A stretch of DNA of 64,000 nucleotides from Sinorhizobium arboris LMG 14919 (GTDB taxonomy: Bacteria > Pseudomonadota > Alphaproteobacteria > Rhizobiales > Rhizobiaceae): assembly GCF_000427465.1 (NCBI RefSeq), contig NZ_ATYB01000014.1:2534058-2598057 (forward strand), given 5' to 3'. Each line of letters begins with the position of its first letter. The first letter of the stretch is position 1. The notes beneath the pieces were generated by a model. It did not search any database, was not told where the DNA came from, and saw nothing but the letters and a program-made list of their open reading frames with translations. Of the stretch, positions 9,301 through 19,731 are shown piece by piece. The position numbers and the translations under genes were made by a program.

Positions 9301-10430
9301 CGCGGGTGCTTTTCCTTGAGAAAGCTCAACACCTCCGAGGAGGGAACGTCGTCCGCCACGAAGGATTGGCCGACGCCCCTCGTAAGAATGAAGGTGAGCT
9401 TGCCTCCCTTCACCTTCTTGTCCTGGGCGATCGCCTCCATCAGCCGATCGGCCGGCGGCAATGTACCCGGAATATCGGCCATGCGCGTCGGCAGGCCGAC
9501 GGTCTTCAAATGGGCCTCCACGCGCCGAGCGTCGTCAGGGCTCGCAAGATTCATCCGGGCCGAAAACTCATGCGCCAGAACCATGCCGATCGCAACGCCC
9601 TCCCCGTGCACAAGGCGCCTGCTGTCGTAATCGGTGGCCGCCTCCAGCGCATGACCGAAGGTATGGCCGAGATTGAGGAGCGCACGAAGGCCGTTTTCGC
9701 GCTCGTCCGCGGCCACGACGTCAGCCTTTGCCTGGCAGCTGACGGCGATCGCCTCGATCCGTGCGGGTCCGCCGGCAAACACCGCCTGCCAGTTTTTCTC
9801 GAGCCATTCGAAGAACTCCGGCCTGTCGATCAGGCCATATTTTGCGACCTCGGCATAACCTGCGCGGAATTCGCGCGGGCTCAGCGTGTCGAGCGCGGCA
9901 GTATCGGCGAGAACGAGATCCGGCTGGTGGAAGACGCCGATCAGGTTCTTGCCGTGCGGCGAATTGATCCCGGTCTTGCCGCCAACGGAAGAATCGACCT
10001 GCGCCAGCAGCGATGTCGGGATCTGGATGAAACGCGAGCCGCGGCGGACGATGCCTGCGGCAAAGCCGGTGAGATCGCCGATGACGCCGCCGCCGAGCGC
10101 GATCACCGCGTCGTTACGCTCGATTCTGGCGCCGAGGATCGCATCGCAAACCGGAATGAGCTGATCGAAGCTCTTGGTCTTCTCGCCGGCCGGAAGGATC
10201 AGAGAGACGGCTTCGATGCCGCTTTCCTTCAGGCTGGCCATCAGCGGTTCGAGATAGCACGGAGCGACGTTCTCGTCGGTGATCACAGCCATCTTCCGCC
10301 CCTTCAGCCGGGAGCCGATCTCCCTGCCCGCCGCAGCGATCAGACCAGGACCTATGAGAATATCGTAGGAACGCTCTGCGAGATCGACGCGGACCTTGCG
10401 CTCGGCGGTTGGCATCACATGGCTGGTCAT
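9297..10430 (-). CDS. aroB: 3-dehydroquinate synthase
   Basis: 377 residues. It converts DAHP to 3-dehydroquinate in the shikimate pathway, using NAD+ and a divalent metal. The NAD-binding half contains [16 protein letters not shown] and the typical [22 protein letters not shown] segment. The metal site includes [10 protein letters not shown] (His ligands). It lies four bases after aroK and overlaps the following CNNM/CorC gene, so the three form one operon in the order aroK, aroB, corC-like. Confidence 0.97.
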   Translation of the reverse strand: MTSHVMPTAERKVRVDLAERSYDILIGPGLIAAAGREIGSRLKGRKMAVITDENVAPCYLEPLMASLKESGIEAVSLILPAGEKTKSFDQLIPVCDAILGARIERNDAVIALGGGVIGDLTGFAAGIVRRGSRFIQIPTSLLAQVDSSVGGKTGINSPHGKNLIGVFHQPDLVLADTAALDTLSPREFRAGYAEVAKYGLIDRPEFFEWLEKNWQAVFAGGPARIEAIAVSCQAKADVVAADERENGLRALLNLGHTFGHALEAATDYDSRRLVHGEGVAIGMVLAHEFSARMNLASPDDARRVEAHLKTVGLPTRMADIPGTLPPADRLMEAIAQDKKVKGGKLTFILTRGVGQSFVADDVPSSEVLSFLKEKHPR

Positions 10431-10434
10431 GGCT

Positions 10435-11013
10435 TCAGGCTTTCTTATGATCAGCGATGGCGGCGAGAACCTCCTCGACCATCGCTTCCTTTTTTACATC
10501 GCGCGACAGGACGGTCAGGTCCGCCTCGGCATAGATCGGATAGCGCGCACGCATCAGGTTCTCGAGCGTCTGCTTCGGATTCTCGGTTTTCAGCAGCGGC
10601 CGGGTGTCGCGCTTGTTCACGCGCTCCCATAGCACATCGAGCTCGGCATTGAGCCAGACGGTCACGCCGCCTTTCTTGATATGCCGCCGCGAGCGCTCGT
10701 TGATATAGGCGCCGCCGCCGGTCGACACCACCCGCGGACCGGATCTGAGCAGGCGCTTCAGCACGCGGGCCTCCAGGGCCCGGAACTCTTCCTCGCCATA
10801 GGTCGCGAAGAGATCGCCGATCGTCATGCGCGAGACCCGCTCGATCTCGTGGTCGGAATCGACGAAAGGAACGCCGAGCGCTTGGGCCGTCAGCCGACCG
10901 ATTGCCGATTTACCCGCCCCCATCAGGCCGATGAAAACGAGATTGCGCTTACCGAGAGTGCGCTTCGCCCTTTCGGCCAGCGTCGCGGAAACCGTTTCGG
11001 TCACATCGTTCAT
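10435..11013 (-). CDS. aroK: Shikimate kinase
   Basis: 192 residues. It phosphorylates shikimate at the 3-OH. The P-loop [12 protein letters not shown] is near residues 30-41, the shikimate-binding DSDHEIE follows (about 52-58), then the [10 protein letters not shown] motif and the lid region [11 protein letters not shown]. An N-terminal extension of about 20 residues is usual in rhizobia. It is the first gene of the operon with aroB. Confidence 0.97.
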   Translation of the reverse strand: MNDVTETVSATLAERAKRTLGKRNLVFIGLMGAGKSAIGRLTAQALGVPFVDSDHEIERVSRMTIGDLFATYGEEEFRALEARVLKRLLRSGPRVVSTGGGAYINERSRRHIKKGGVTVWLNAELDVLWERVNKRDTRPLLKTENPKQTLENLMRARYPIYAEADLTVLSRDVKKEAMVEEVLAAIADHKKA

Positions 11014-11245
11014 TGCGCTTCAAATTCCCCGTTCCCCTCCGGTATCGACAAATCGGGGGGGAGCGTCAAGCCGCCGCTTGGTGTCGCGCCGGCTTCTTGA
11101 ACTTCAGTGCGTGCCCGTTCATATAGATCACGCATCCGCGCCAGCGAAACGCCCCTCGACTGCAGCGATCATGGTGACGCTTCGAACAGACTGCATGATC
11201 CGACGCCGTAGCGTTCGTTTCCGGCGCCATGCAGAGGAGACTGAA

Positions 11246-11395
11246 ATGCCAACCCTCTTCCGCTTCCTGTTCATCTGCGCCGTCGCGGCCGGCATGGTCT
11301 ATGGCACGATGGTAGCGCTCGTCGCCTTCGTCAACCCGGTGGAGCGGGACGTGACGGTGCGTATTCCGTCGGAACGGGTCAACAAGCCGCAATGA
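11246..11395 (+). CDS. Small single-pass membrane protein upstream of xerD
   Basis: 49 residues ([20 protein letters not shown] start). One hydrophobic helix (residues 5-30) is followed by a short polar tail ending RVNKPQ. A GAGGAGA ribosome site lies seven bases upstream of ATG 11246. The last codon and stop overlap the xerD start (ATGA), so the two are translationally coupled. I do not recognise a function; proteins like this sit before xerD in related rhizobia. Confidence 0.75.
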   Translation: MPTLFRFLFICAVAAGMVYGTMVALVAFVNPVERDVTVRIPSERVNKPQ

Positions 11396-12333
11396 CGGAT
11401 ATGTCCGGAGCCTATCTCGAAGCCTTCCTGGAAATGATGAGCGCCGAGCGCGGGGCGGCGGCGAACACGCTGCAATCCTATGAGCGCGATCTGGAGGATG
11501 CGCTTGCCTTCCTGCGCTCCCGCGGCACGGGGCTCACCGACGCTTCCGCCGACGATCTGAGGAGCTATCTCTCCCACCTCGCCGGCCAAGGCTTCAAATC
11601 GTCGTCGCAGGCGCGGCGGCTCTCGGCCCTCAGGCAGTTCTACAAGTTCCTTTATGCGGAGGGGCTTCGCACGGATGACCCGACCGGGATCCTCGATGCG
11701 CCGAAGAAAGCCCGCACACTGCCGAAGACGCTCAGCATCGAAGACGTCACCAGGCTGATCGGCCAGGCGGAAGCGGAGGCGAAGTCCGGCAACGGCGACG
11801 CGATGGCGAAGCTGCGCATGCACGCCCTGATCGAGCTCCTTTATGCGACAGGCATGCGCGTCAGCGAGCTCGTGTCGCTGCCGGCAAGCGTGCTTGCGCA
11901 GAACGGGCGGTTTCTCATAATTCGCGGCAAGGGTAACAAGGAGAGGCTCATACCGCTGTCGCAGGCGGCGATCCGGGCCATGCGGGCATATGGCGAAGCA
12001 CTGCAACAAGCGGCCGACGGCGCGGACAGCCCCTGGCTGTTCCCCTCCTATGGCAAGACCGGCCATCTTCCGCGGCAGGTCTTCGCGCGCGACCTGAAAA
12101 GCCTCGCCGCGCGGGCAGGCATCCGGGTGGCGGCGATTTCGCCGCACGTGCTGCGCCATGCCTTCGCCAGCCATCTGCTCGCCAACGGTGCCGATCTTCG
12201 CGCCGTGCAGGAACTGCTCGGCCATTCGGACATTTCCACGACACAAATCTATACGCATGTGCTGGAAGAACGGCTTCACGACCTCGTGCAGAACCATCAC
12301 CCCCTTGCCAAACAGGCGAAAAAACAGGATTAG
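11392..12333 (+). CDS. xerD: Tyrosine recombinase XerD
   Basis: 313 residues. With XerC it resolves chromosome dimers at dif under FtsK control. The SAM-like N-terminal DNA-binding domain spans about residues 1-95. In the catalytic domain all key residues are visible: R156 (TGMRVSEL), H252 and R255 ([12 protein letters not shown]), H278 (LGHSDIS) and the nucleophile Y287 (QIYTHV). It overlaps the small upstream gene by four bases and is followed 63 bases later by accA. Confidence 0.95.
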   Translation: MTDMSGAYLEAFLEMMSAERGAAANTLQSYERDLEDALAFLRSRGTGLTDASADDLRSYLSHLAGQGFKSSSQARRLSALRQFYKFLYAEGLRTDDPTGILDAPKKARTLPKTLSIEDVTRLIGQAEAEAKSGNGDAMAKLRMHALIELLYATGMRVSELVSLPASVLAQNGRFLIIRGKGNKERLIPLSQAAIRAMRAYGEALQQAADGADSPWLFPSYGKTGHLPRQVFARDLKSLAARAGIRVAAISPHVLRHAFASHLLANGADLRAVQELLGHSDISTTQIYTHVLEERLHDLVQNHHPLAKQAKKQD

Positions 12334-12396
12334 GTCCGCCGGACGGATTGGCTTGGCAGGGCGGCCCTTGTCGGAAAAGGATCGGAAACGCGTCTG

Positions 12397-13350
12397 ATGC
12401 ACAATTATCTCGACTTCGAAAAACCCATCTCTGATCTCGAAGGCAAGATTCTCGAACTGAAGAAGCTCGCCAGCGAAGACGAGAGCGTGAACACATCAGA
12501 CGAGATCGCCCGATTGGAAGGGCGCGTCCGCGATGCGATGGCCGAGATCTATTCCAAATTGTCTCCCTGGCAGAAGACTCAGGTCGCTCGCCACCCCTCG
12601 CGTCCGCATTTCCTGGACTATGCCTCGCGCCTCTTCACCGAGTTCACGCCGCTTGCCGGCGACCGGAATTTCGCCAATGACGACGCGATCCAGGCGGGGC
12701 TCGCCCGCTTTCACGGTGCGCCTGTCGCCGTCATCGGCCAGGAGAAGGGCAACGACACCAAGTCGCGCATCAAGCACAATTTCGGGAGCCCCCGCCCCGA
12801 GGGTTACCGCAAGGCGACACGCGTAATGGAGATGGCCGACCGCTTCGGCCTGCCGCTGATTACGCTGGTCGATACCGCAGGTGCGTATCCGGGCGTCAAC
12901 GCGGAGGAGCGGGGCCAGGCCGAGGCGATCGCCCGCTCGACCGAAATGTGCCTCAACGTCAAGGTGCCGATCGTCACTGTGGTGATCGGCGAAGGCGGCT
13001 CGGGCGGAGCGATCGCGATTGCCACCGGCAACCGCGTCTACATGCTGGAGCACGCGATCTACAGCGTGATCTCACCGGAAGGCGCGGCCTCGATCCTCTG
13101 GCGCGACTCAGCCCGCGCCAAGGAGGCCGCGAGCAACATGAAGATCACTGCGGAAGACCTGAAGTCGCTCGGCGTCATCGACGGAATAATCCCGGAGCCC
13201 ATCGGCGGAGCTCACCGCGATCCGGACGCAGTCATCAGCCGCACGGAGACGGTGATCGGCGACGCTCTCAAGGAGCTTTCCGCACGCAATGGCGACGAGT
13301 TGCGGACCGATCGGCGGCAGAAATATCTGAATATCGGACGTAACCTCTGA
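12397..13350 (+). CDS. accA: Acetyl-CoA carboxylase carboxyltransferase subunit alpha
   Basis: 317 residues, the standard length. Together with AccD it transfers the carboxyl group from carboxybiotin to acetyl-CoA, the first step of fatty acid synthesis. It begins [18 protein letters not shown], as in other AccA proteins. The crotonase-like core carries [32 protein letters not shown] and [19 protein letters not shown]. It follows xerD on the same strand. Confidence 0.97.
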   Translation: MHNYLDFEKPISDLEGKILELKKLASEDESVNTSDEIARLEGRVRDAMAEIYSKLSPWQKTQVARHPSRPHFLDYASRLFTEFTPLAGDRNFANDDAIQAGLARFHGAPVAVIGQEKGNDTKSRIKHNFGSPRPEGYRKATRVMEMADRFGLPLITLVDTAGAYPGVNAEERGQAEAIARSTEMCLNVKVPIVTVVIGEGGSGGAIAIATGNRVYMLEHAIYSVISPEGAASILWRDSARAKEAASNMKITAEDLKSLGVIDGIIPEPIGGAHRDPDAVISRTETVIGDALKELSARNGDELRTDRRQKYLNIGRNL

Positions 13351-13587
13351 TACGGCCCTGCCCCGCGCCGATCCGAACCATTGCGATTATTCCTGGCGGT
13401 CGGCAACCGGAAATCGGACTGTGGCCAAATCTTGGCCATATTCATGAGGTCATGAGAGATGGCCATTCGCAGGGGGCGCCTGCACGGTTAAGAATTCGTG
13501 AAGAATAATGACGTACTGATTCGTTGACGCCTGTCCCTTTTGGACGGACGTGCACGGATAGAATGTGGCTAGAACGGGCTTTTGCCG

Positions 13588-15030
13588 ATGCGTTTCAGGA
13601 ACCTTGTCCTCATCGCCGCTGTCGCTGCCGCTCTTGCGGGCTGCACCAACGAGACGCTCGATTCCGTCAACCTGTCATCCGTCAAGAACAAGACCGAGTA
13701 CCAGCTTTCCGGCAAGATGGTCACAAAGATGCGCGAGCTGGGGATGCAGAAGACGTCCCCGATCCTGTTGCGCATCTTCAAGGAAGAAGGGACGCTCGAA
13801 GTCTGGAAGGCGAACACCGCGAACCGGTTCCAGCTTCTGAAGAGCTACAAGATCTGCGCCTGGTCGGGCAAGCTCGGGCCCAAGGTGAAGGAGGGAGACC
13901 GGCAGGCGCCGGAAGGATTCTATCCGCTCTATCCGCACCAGATGAACCCGAATTCGAGCTATTACCTGGCCATCAATACGGGCTATCCGAACACCTATGA
14001 CAAAGCCAACGGCCGCACCGGCACGCATCTGATGATCCACGGTGCCTGCTCTTCGGCGGGCTGCTATTCGATGACGAACGAGCAGATCATCGAGATCTTC
14101 GCGCTCGCCCGCGACGCGTTCAAGGGCGGCCAGGAAAGTGTGCAGCTTCAAGCCTTCCCCTTCCGCATGACGGCGGAAAACATGGCGCGCCACCGCGACA
14201 ATCCGAACATCGAATTCTGGAAGATGCTTAAGGCCGGCTACGACCAGTTCGAAGTGACCAAGCGCCCGCCGGCAGTGAATGTCTGCGAGAGGAAATACGT
14301 CTTCAATCAGCAGGCCGAGGGGCAGTTCAATGCGGCCGGCCAGTGCCCTGCCATGACGACGCCGCCGGCGCTGCAGATGGCGATGGCGAGCTACGACAAG
14401 GACTATCGGCGCGACTACGAGAAGGCATTGAAGAAATTCGACGGCATGGTCTGGTATGAGCCGACCGAGGCCGAGCGCAAGGCAGTCGTCGCCGATCAGC
14501 GCAAGGGCCGCGAGCTTGCCTATGCGCCGACCGGCACCTCGCTCGATGCGGGCAAGCTGCTCAAGGTAAGCGATCTCGAGAAGAAGCTTGCCGAACAGAA
14601 AGAGGCCGAGGAAGCCAAGCAGGCAACCTTGATCCAGAAGGAAGCGCTGGAAAGGGCAGCCCGCGAAGGCAAGGGCCTGCCGGTGCCGCAGGCCAACCCG
14701 CTCGAGCGCCCCGTGGAGCAGGCAGCGGTGCAAGCCGAGCCCGCGAGGAAGTCGCTCTGGGGCCTGTTCTCCCGCAGCGAGCCGGCGGCCGCGCCAGCCG
14801 CGGCCGCCGCCGAGGCTGCCGCGCAGCAGGGCGCAGACCAGCCGGCCGCTCAACAACCCGCACAAAGCCAGCCGCAAGCCGCCGCCAGCGGGCAACAGGC
14901 AGCACCGCCGCCGCAAGACAGCGCTCAGGTGGCCGCCGCTCCCGCCGGGAATGCCCAAGAGCAGACACCCGAACAGCGGCCTGCCGAGCAGCCGAAGAAG
15001 CGCCCGTTCTGGAAACTCTGGGGCAATTGA
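13588..15030 (+). CDS. YafK-like L,D-transpeptidase-family lipoprotein
   Basis: 480 residues from ATG 13588; the TTG two codons earlier is less likely. The N-terminus is a lipoprotein signal with lipobox LAGC (Cys19), so the protein is probably anchored to a membrane from the periplasmic side. The YkuD-type catalytic motif is present as HGACSSAGCYSM, with His151 and Cys159, in a YafK-like sequence (SPILLRIFKEEGTLEVWKAN). YafK-type enzymes act on peptidoglycan cross-links or on peptidoglycan-lipoprotein links. The last 150 residues are rich in Ala, Gln and Pro and look disordered, ending in a basic KKRPFWKLWGN tail. The stop overlaps the next start by one base. Confidence 0.85.
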   Translation: MRFRNLVLIAAVAAALAGCTNETLDSVNLSSVKNKTEYQLSGKMVTKMRELGMQKTSPILLRIFKEEGTLEVWKANTANRFQLLKSYKICAWSGKLGPKVKEGDRQAPEGFYPLYPHQMNPNSSYYLAINTGYPNTYDKANGRTGTHLMIHGACSSAGCYSMTNEQIIEIFALARDAFKGGQESVQLQAFPFRMTAENMARHRDNPNIEFWKMLKAGYDQFEVTKRPPAVNVCERKYVFNQQAEGQFNAAGQCPAMTTPPALQMAMASYDKDYRRDYEKALKKFDGMVWYEPTEAERKAVVADQRKGRELAYAPTGTSLDAGKLLKVSDLEKKLAEQKEAEEAKQATLIQKEALERAAREGKGLPVPQANPLERPVEQAAVQAEPARKSLWGLFSRSEPAAAPAAAAAEAAAQQGADQPAAQQPAQSQPQAAASGQQAAPPPQDSAQVAAAPAGNAQEQTPEQRPAEQPKKRPFWKLWGN

Positions 15031-15278
15031 TGCCCGAGGAGACGAGGCTGCGCTACGATCTGAGGGGGCTGAAATGCCCCCTTCCCGTTTTGAAGACGCG
15101 CAAGCGAATGGAAAATCTGGCGCCCGGCGCTCTCATCGAGATCGAAACGACCGACCCGCTGGCCGTGATCGACATTCCGCATTTCTGCAACGAGGACGGG
15201 CACTGGCTGGAGCAGGCTGAGCCGATCGCAGGCGGACATCGTTTCGTCATTCGCAAGCGGTGCAGCCAACCAAGTTAA
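15030..15278 (+). CDS. TusA-family sulfur carrier protein
   Basis: 82 residues from ATG 15030, whose A is the last base of the preceding stop (TGATG), so it is coupled to the upstream lipoprotein gene. The TusA/SirA signature RGLKCPLPVLKTRK carries the conserved sulfur-accepting Cys in CPxP. TusA proteins relay persulfide sulfur, for example to tRNA thiolation enzymes; mnmA, one such enzyme, lies elsewhere in this window. Which acceptor this homologue serves cannot be told. Confidence 0.88.
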   Translation: MPEETRLRYDLRGLKCPLPVLKTRKRMENLAPGALIEIETTDPLAVIDIPHFCNEDGHWLEQAEPIAGGHRFVIRKRCSQPS

Positions 15279-15456
15279 AGCACTCCCAGGAAAGGTGTGC
15301 GCAACGGTTTCCGTGCGGAACTGAGCCGCGTAGTGTCAAAAACCCAGCTCCACTTGTCTCCTCGTCCTTTCGTGCGCGAGGTGTTGCCGCTGGTGGAGCC
15401 TGCCGGGCACCGCGGCGAAGCGGGGAGGCGCTTCGAAGAAAGCCCGGCCGGAGCCG

Positions 15457-16602
15457 TCAGAACTTCATCCCCGGCACCGCAAGGGGGTTGCCCGCGAGCG
15501 CCTGCGCATCCGGTCGGTCGACCCGCGGCTTGCCGGTAAAGGCGTCGAAGAGGTCACGCACGAATGCTTCCTCCAGGCCTTTGGTGATCAGCACCATTCG
15601 CGTGCGGCGATCGGCCGGATCCGGCCAGGCGGCAAGCCGTTCCGGCGCGTGGAAGACCGACTGCACGCCGTGCAGCACCACCGGCCGCTGCGGATTGTCG
15701 GAGACGGAAACGATCGCCTTCATGCGCAGGAGCTTTTCTCCATGGGCCGAACGCAGGAGGTCGATGAACATCTCCAGCGCCATCGGTTCGATCGGCCGGT
15801 CATGCACGATGCTGAATGAGCGGATGTCGGAGCCATGACGATTGACGTCGTGATGGTGGTGATGGTGATGGTGGTGGTGACCGTCATCATCTTCATGATG
15901 GTGATCGTCGTGATCGTGGTCCGCATGGGCCTCGTCCTGAAGCCAGCGGCCGACATCGGCGAGCTTGGTCGAGGCGTCGTAAAGACCGCAGGCGAAGAGA
16001 TCCGCCCGGGCCGCCTCCTCCGTGTCGCCGTCGACGATCGGCGCGCGCGGGTTGAGATCCCTGAGCCGCGCCTCGAGCCTGCCGATCCCGTCGCCTTTCG
16101 CGAGCCCGGTCTTGCTGATCACCAGCCGGTCGGCCACCGCGACCTGCTTCATGGCTTCCACATGATTGGCGATCGTCTGCTCGCCATTGATCGCATCGAC
16201 GACGGTGACGACGCCGTCCAGCCGAAAATTCTGGGCAAGCACGGGATTGCCGAGGACGGATTGAAGCACCGGTGCCGGATCGGCAAGGCCGGTGGTTTCG
16301 ATGACCACGCGCTTCAGCGGCTTGATGCGGCCGGTCTGCATCCGGTCCATGAGATCGGCGAGCGTGTCGACGAGCTCGCCGCGCACGGTGCAGCAGAGGC
16401 AGCCGTCGGAAAGCTCGATGACGCCGTCGCTCGACGCCTCGACCAGGAGGTGGTCGATTGAGACATCGCCGAACTCGTTGATGATGACCGCCGTGTCGGC
16501 AAGCGCCGGATCCTTGAGCACCCGGTTCAGGAGGGTCGTCTTGCCCGCGCCGAGAAAGCCGGTAAGGATCGAGACCGGCACCACCGGCGTTGGACCGTTC
16601 AT
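15457..16602 (-). CDS. CobW/ZNG1-family GTPase with His-rich insert (metallochaperone)
   Basis: 381 residues. The G-domain has Walker A GFLGAGKTTLLN, the conserved metal-binding CXCC motif GCLCCTVRGEL and the ETTGLADPAPVL switch. A very His/Asp-rich stretch around residues 230-255, including a run of ten His, precedes the C-terminal CobW_C domain. COG0523 members with such inserts deliver or store Zn2+ or other metals. It is not next to cobalamin genes, so zinc is the better guess than cobalt. It lies 12 bases after the D,D-carboxypeptidase gene on the same strand. Confidence 0.85.
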   Translation of the reverse strand: MNGPTPVVPVSILTGFLGAGKTTLLNRVLKDPALADTAVIINEFGDVSIDHLLVEASSDGVIELSDGCLCCTVRGELVDTLADLMDRMQTGRIKPLKRVVIETTGLADPAPVLQSVLGNPVLAQNFRLDGVVTVVDAINGEQTIANHVEAMKQVAVADRLVISKTGLAKGDGIGRLEARLRDLNPRAPIVDGDTEEAARADLFACGLYDASTKLADVGRWLQDEAHADHDHDDHHHEDDDGHHHHHHHHHHDVNRHGSDIRSFSIVHDRPIEPMALEMFIDLLRSAHGEKLLRMKAIVSVSDNPQRPVVLHGVQSVFHAPERLAAWPDPADRRTRMVLITKGLEEAFVRDLFDAFTGKPRVDRPDAQALAGNPLAVPGMKF

Positions 16603-16614
16603 GAGAGACTCCGT

Positions 16615-17745
16615 TCAGAAGCTCGGGCGCGGAACCGGGATCGGCACATTGGCGATCTCGACCGCGTCGCCCTGCGCCGTGGCATCGCTGTCCGCCTTTG
16701 CAGTCTTGTCGTTGCTGCCCGGAATGAGTCCGGCGAAGGCAAGTTTCAGCGGGCGGTCGATCTCATGGATATAGGGCGAGAGCAGTTTCTGCCGGCCGGC
16801 CTCGTCGCGGCCCTCGCTGCGCACCTTCGCCGCCTGCTTCGAGCAGATCTCCTTGCTGATATCGGCAACCGCCTCGCGTGTTTCGCCATAAGGCACGATC
16901 TCCGCAAGCGACGGCTTGCCCGTGCTCACCGTGGTAAGTGCCATCTGCAGGAGCCGGGCCGACTCGTCGGCGCGCGCTGCAAGACTGTCTTCACCGAGCA
17001 CGACCGACACCACCCGGCGGCCGCCGCGGCTCGCCGAGGAGACCTGATTGAAGCCCGAGGCGCAGATGAATCCCGTCTTCATGCCGTCCGCGCCATCGAA
17101 GCGGCCGATCAGCATGTTGTAATTGGGATAGTCCTTCTTGCCGGTGGTGAAGCCTTCCAGCGCGAAATAGGATGCATATTGCGGAAACTCGCGCTTCAGC
17201 GTGACCGCAAGGACCGCAAGGTCCCGGGCGGTCGTATATTGCCCCTGGCCGGGCAGGCCGTTGGGGTTGATGAAGCGCGACGAGGTCATGCCGATGCGAC
17301 GTGCCTCGGCGTTCATCTTCTCGATAAAGGCCTCCTCGGATCCGCCGACCGTCTCAGCGATCGCGACGGCGACGTCGTTTGCCGACTTTACCAGCATCAT
17401 CTTCAACGCGCTGTCGAGCGTCATCTTCTGGCCGGGCTTGTAGAACATCTTGCTCGGCGGCTCCGAAGCGGCATTCTTGGACATGACGACCGGGCTTTCC
17501 AGCGTCAGTCGTCCCTCCTTGATGGCACGGAACGTCGTATAGGCCGTCATGAGCTTGGTGAGCGATGCCGGATACCATCTCTGGAAGATGTCCTGATGCT
17601 CGTAGATCTTGAGCGTATCGACGTCGATCACCAGTCGCGGATTGGCCGACGCAGGCAGCACCGCAGCCAAGAAGACTGCGCAAGTCCCCGCGAGCATGCC
17701 CATCCTGCTCAGTCTGTCGCCTGACGAGAATCGTGCTATCGCCAC
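16615..17745 (-). CDS. D-alanyl-D-alanine carboxypeptidase (class A low-mass PBP)
   Basis: 376 residues from a GTG at 17745 that has GAGG eight bases upstream; an ATG at 17703 is an alternative. A signal peptide ends near PASANPRL. All three catalytic motifs of the S11 family are present: SxxK as SLTKLMT, SxN as SANDVAV, and KTG in GMKTGFICASGFN. The enzyme trims the terminal D-Ala of peptidoglycan stem peptides in the periplasm. The C-terminus is Pro-rich (VPIPVPRPSF) and lacks an obvious amphipathic membrane anchor. It is probably co-transcribed with the His-rich GTPase downstream. Confidence 0.92.
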   Translation of the reverse strand: MAIARFSSGDRLSRMGMLAGTCAVFLAAVLPASANPRLVIDVDTLKIYEHQDIFQRWYPASLTKLMTAYTTFRAIKEGRLTLESPVVMSKNAASEPPSKMFYKPGQKMTLDSALKMMLVKSANDVAVAIAETVGGSEEAFIEKMNAEARRIGMTSSRFINPNGLPGQGQYTTARDLAVLAVTLKREFPQYASYFALEGFTTGKKDYPNYNMLIGRFDGADGMKTGFICASGFNQVSSASRGGRRVVSVVLGEDSLAARADESARLLQMALTTVSTGKPSLAEIVPYGETREAVADISKEICSKQAAKVRSEGRDEAGRQKLLSPYIHEIDRPLKLAFAGLIPGSNDKTAKADSDATAQGDAVEIANVPIPVPRPSF

Positions 17746-17945
17746 AATCCAAACCTCGAAATTCCGGAGTTGCCTCGTATCGTCCCGCTATTTAGCCTAT
17801 ATGGCAAGGAAATGGCAAAGCCCATTCATTCGGCTGCCGCGTCAATCCACCGCCGGACACTCCAGCGGCGAAACTTCAGTCCGACGCAGCAGCCGGGCCC
17901 CAAGCGCCGAACGACAGTGAACAAACAGACCGACAGGAACGAACA

Positions 17946-19109
17946 ATGCCGATTCTAAACCGTGCCGCCGACCTCAAGAACGAAGTGACCGAATGGCGGC
18001 GCTACCTGCACCAGAACCCGGAGCTCCTGTTCGCGGTGGAAAATACGGCCGCCTTCGTCGAAAGAAAACTGAGGGAATTCGGCGTTGACGAAATCGTGAC
18101 CGGCCTCGGCCGGACCGGGGTCGTCGGCCTCATCCGCGGCAGTCGCGGCCCGGGCCGCACCGTTGGGCTCAGAGCCGACATGGACGCCCTGCCGATCACC
18201 GAAGCAAGCGGCAGGGCCTGGTCCTCGACGACCCCCGGCAAGATGCATGCCTGCGGCCATGACGGCCATACGGCCATGCTGCTCGGCGCGGCAAAATACC
18301 TCGCCGAAACACGTAACTTTGCCGGCAATGTCGCAGTGATCTTCCAGCCGGCCGAGGAAGGCGGCGGCGGCGGCAACGAGATGGTGAAGGACGGCATGAT
18401 GGAGCGCTTCGCTATCGAGGAAGTCTACGGCATGCACAACATGCCGGGAATGCCGGTCGGCCACTTCGGCGGCCGCGTCGGCCCGATCATGGCCTCCACC
18501 GACGAGTTCACCATCACCGTCAAGGGCCGCGGCGGCCACGCCGCTCAGCCGCACAAGACGATCGACCCGATCGCCATTGGCGCCCAGATCGTCAACGCGC
18601 TGCAGACGATCGCCTCGCGCACCGTCGATCCGCTTGCCTCCATCGTCGTCTCCGTCACCAAGTTCAATGCAGGCTTCGCGCACAACGTCATCCCCGAGCA
18701 GGCCGTACTCGCCGGCACGGTCCGCGCGCTGGCGCCGGAAGTGCGCGACACCGGCGAAGCCCGGATCCGCCAGATCGCCGAGAACATCGCCGGAGCCTAT
18801 GGCGGCACGGTCGACGTCTGGTACGGCCGCAACTATCCCGTGACCGTAAACCACGCCGCCGAGGCCGGCCATGCGCTTGCCGTCGCCGCCACCGTCGCGG
18901 GGGAAGGCAACGTCGATGCAGCGCTCGACCCGATGATGGGCGGGGAGGACTTTTCCTATATGCTGCTCGCGCGGCCGGGCGCCTTCATCTTCATCGGCAA
19001 TGGCGATACGGCGGGGCTGCACCATCCGGCCTATGACTTCAACGACGAGGTCATCCCGCACGGAATTTCCTATTGGGTGAAGCTCGCCGAAGCACGGCTT
19101 GCCGCCTGA
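17946..19109 (+). CDS. M20 family amidohydrolase (HipO/aminoacylase-like)
   Basis: 387 residues. The M20D metallopeptidase layout is clear: metal ligands in LRADMDALPI and MHACGHDGHTAM, the catalytic Glu in QPAEEGGGGGNEM, MHNMPGMPVG, and the late GGEDFSYML. The lid domain around residues 185-300 contains the usual GRGGHAAQPHKTIDPI. Family members hydrolyse N-acyl amino acids, hippurate or indole-3-acetyl conjugates; the substrate here is unknown. An Lrp-type regulator follows 23 bases later on the same strand. Confidence 0.92.
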   Translation: MPILNRAADLKNEVTEWRRYLHQNPELLFAVENTAAFVERKLREFGVDEIVTGLGRTGVVGLIRGSRGPGRTVGLRADMDALPITEASGRAWSSTTPGKMHACGHDGHTAMLLGAAKYLAETRNFAGNVAVIFQPAEEGGGGGNEMVKDGMMERFAIEEVYGMHNMPGMPVGHFGGRVGPIMASTDEFTITVKGRGGHAAQPHKTIDPIAIGAQIVNALQTIASRTVDPLASIVVSVTKFNAGFAHNVIPEQAVLAGTVRALAPEVRDTGEARIRQIAENIAGAYGGTVDVWYGRNYPVTVNHAAEAGHALAVAATVAGEGNVDAALDPMMGGEDFSYMLLARPGAFIFIGNGDTAGLHHPAYDFNDEVIPHGISYWVKLAEARLAA

Positions 19110-19132
19110 GGCATGCAAAGCGGGAGGCGGCC

Positions 19133-19597
19133 ATGCACCAGATCGACAAGACGGACAGGAGAATCCTCAATATCCTGCAGGCGGACGGGCGGATTACCAA
19201 TCTGGAACTGGCGGACCGGATCGGGCTTTCCCCGACCGCGACCAGTGAGCGACTGAGGCGGCTTCTGAAGGAAGGCTATGTCTCCGGCTTCGGCGCGCGC
19301 CTCGACCCGCACAAGCTCGGCTTCGGGCTCCTGGTCTTCATCGAAGTGATGCTCGACAAGACGACGCCGGAGGTCTTCGACCAGTTCGCGGCCGCTATCA
19401 AGCAGGCGCCCGCGGTGCTCGAATGCCACATGGTGGCCGGCGGCTTCGACTATCTCGTCAAGACCCGCTTCGAAGACATGACCGCCTACCGAAATTTTCT
19501 CGGCCAGGTGCTTTGGACGCTCCCGGGCGTCAAGGAGACCCGGACCTATGCGGTGATGGAGGAGATCAAGAACGACGGGCCGCTGCCACTGCTTTGA
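19133..19597 (+). CDS. Lrp/AsnC family transcriptional regulator
   Basis: 154 residues from ATG 19133, with GGGAGG six bases upstream. The N-terminal HTH (IDKTDRRILNILQADGRITNLELADRIGLSPT) is followed by the RAM ligand-binding domain (LLVFIEVML...ECHMVAGGFDYLVKTRFEDM). It closely resembles global Lrp-type regulators of amino acid metabolism. The amidohydrolase directly upstream may be co-transcribed. Confidence 0.95.
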   Translation: MHQIDKTDRRILNILQADGRITNLELADRIGLSPTATSERLRRLLKEGYVSGFGARLDPHKLGFGLLVFIEVMLDKTTPEVFDQFAAAIKQAPAVLECHMVAGGFDYLVKTRFEDMTAYRNFLGQVLWTLPGVKETRTYAVMEEIKNDGPLPLL

Positions 19598-19617
19598 CCC
19601 GCGGCAACGGCCCGCTG

Positions 19618-19728
19618 GAGGGGATAAGGAAGTGTGTGGGTTTCCCGCCCGCATCCCGAGTATCGACTTATCAGAATCGATCACGTTCATGATCTCAGGT
19701 CGACCCGACCTGAGATCCTCGTGATACG
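19618..19728. repeat. RIME-like palindromic mosaic element, copy 1
   Basis: Two modules sit side by side. One is a dyad at 19691-19717 (GATCTCAGGTCG / CGACCTGAGATC) inside a 50-base unit that starts CGATCACGTTCATGAT. The other (19618-19660) reads GGATAAGGAAGTGTGTGGG ... CCCGCATCCC. The same two modules occur in opposite orientation at 26754-26848. The family name is inferred from the typical rhizobial mosaic layout. Confidence 0.75.
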
Positions 19729-19731
19729 GGC

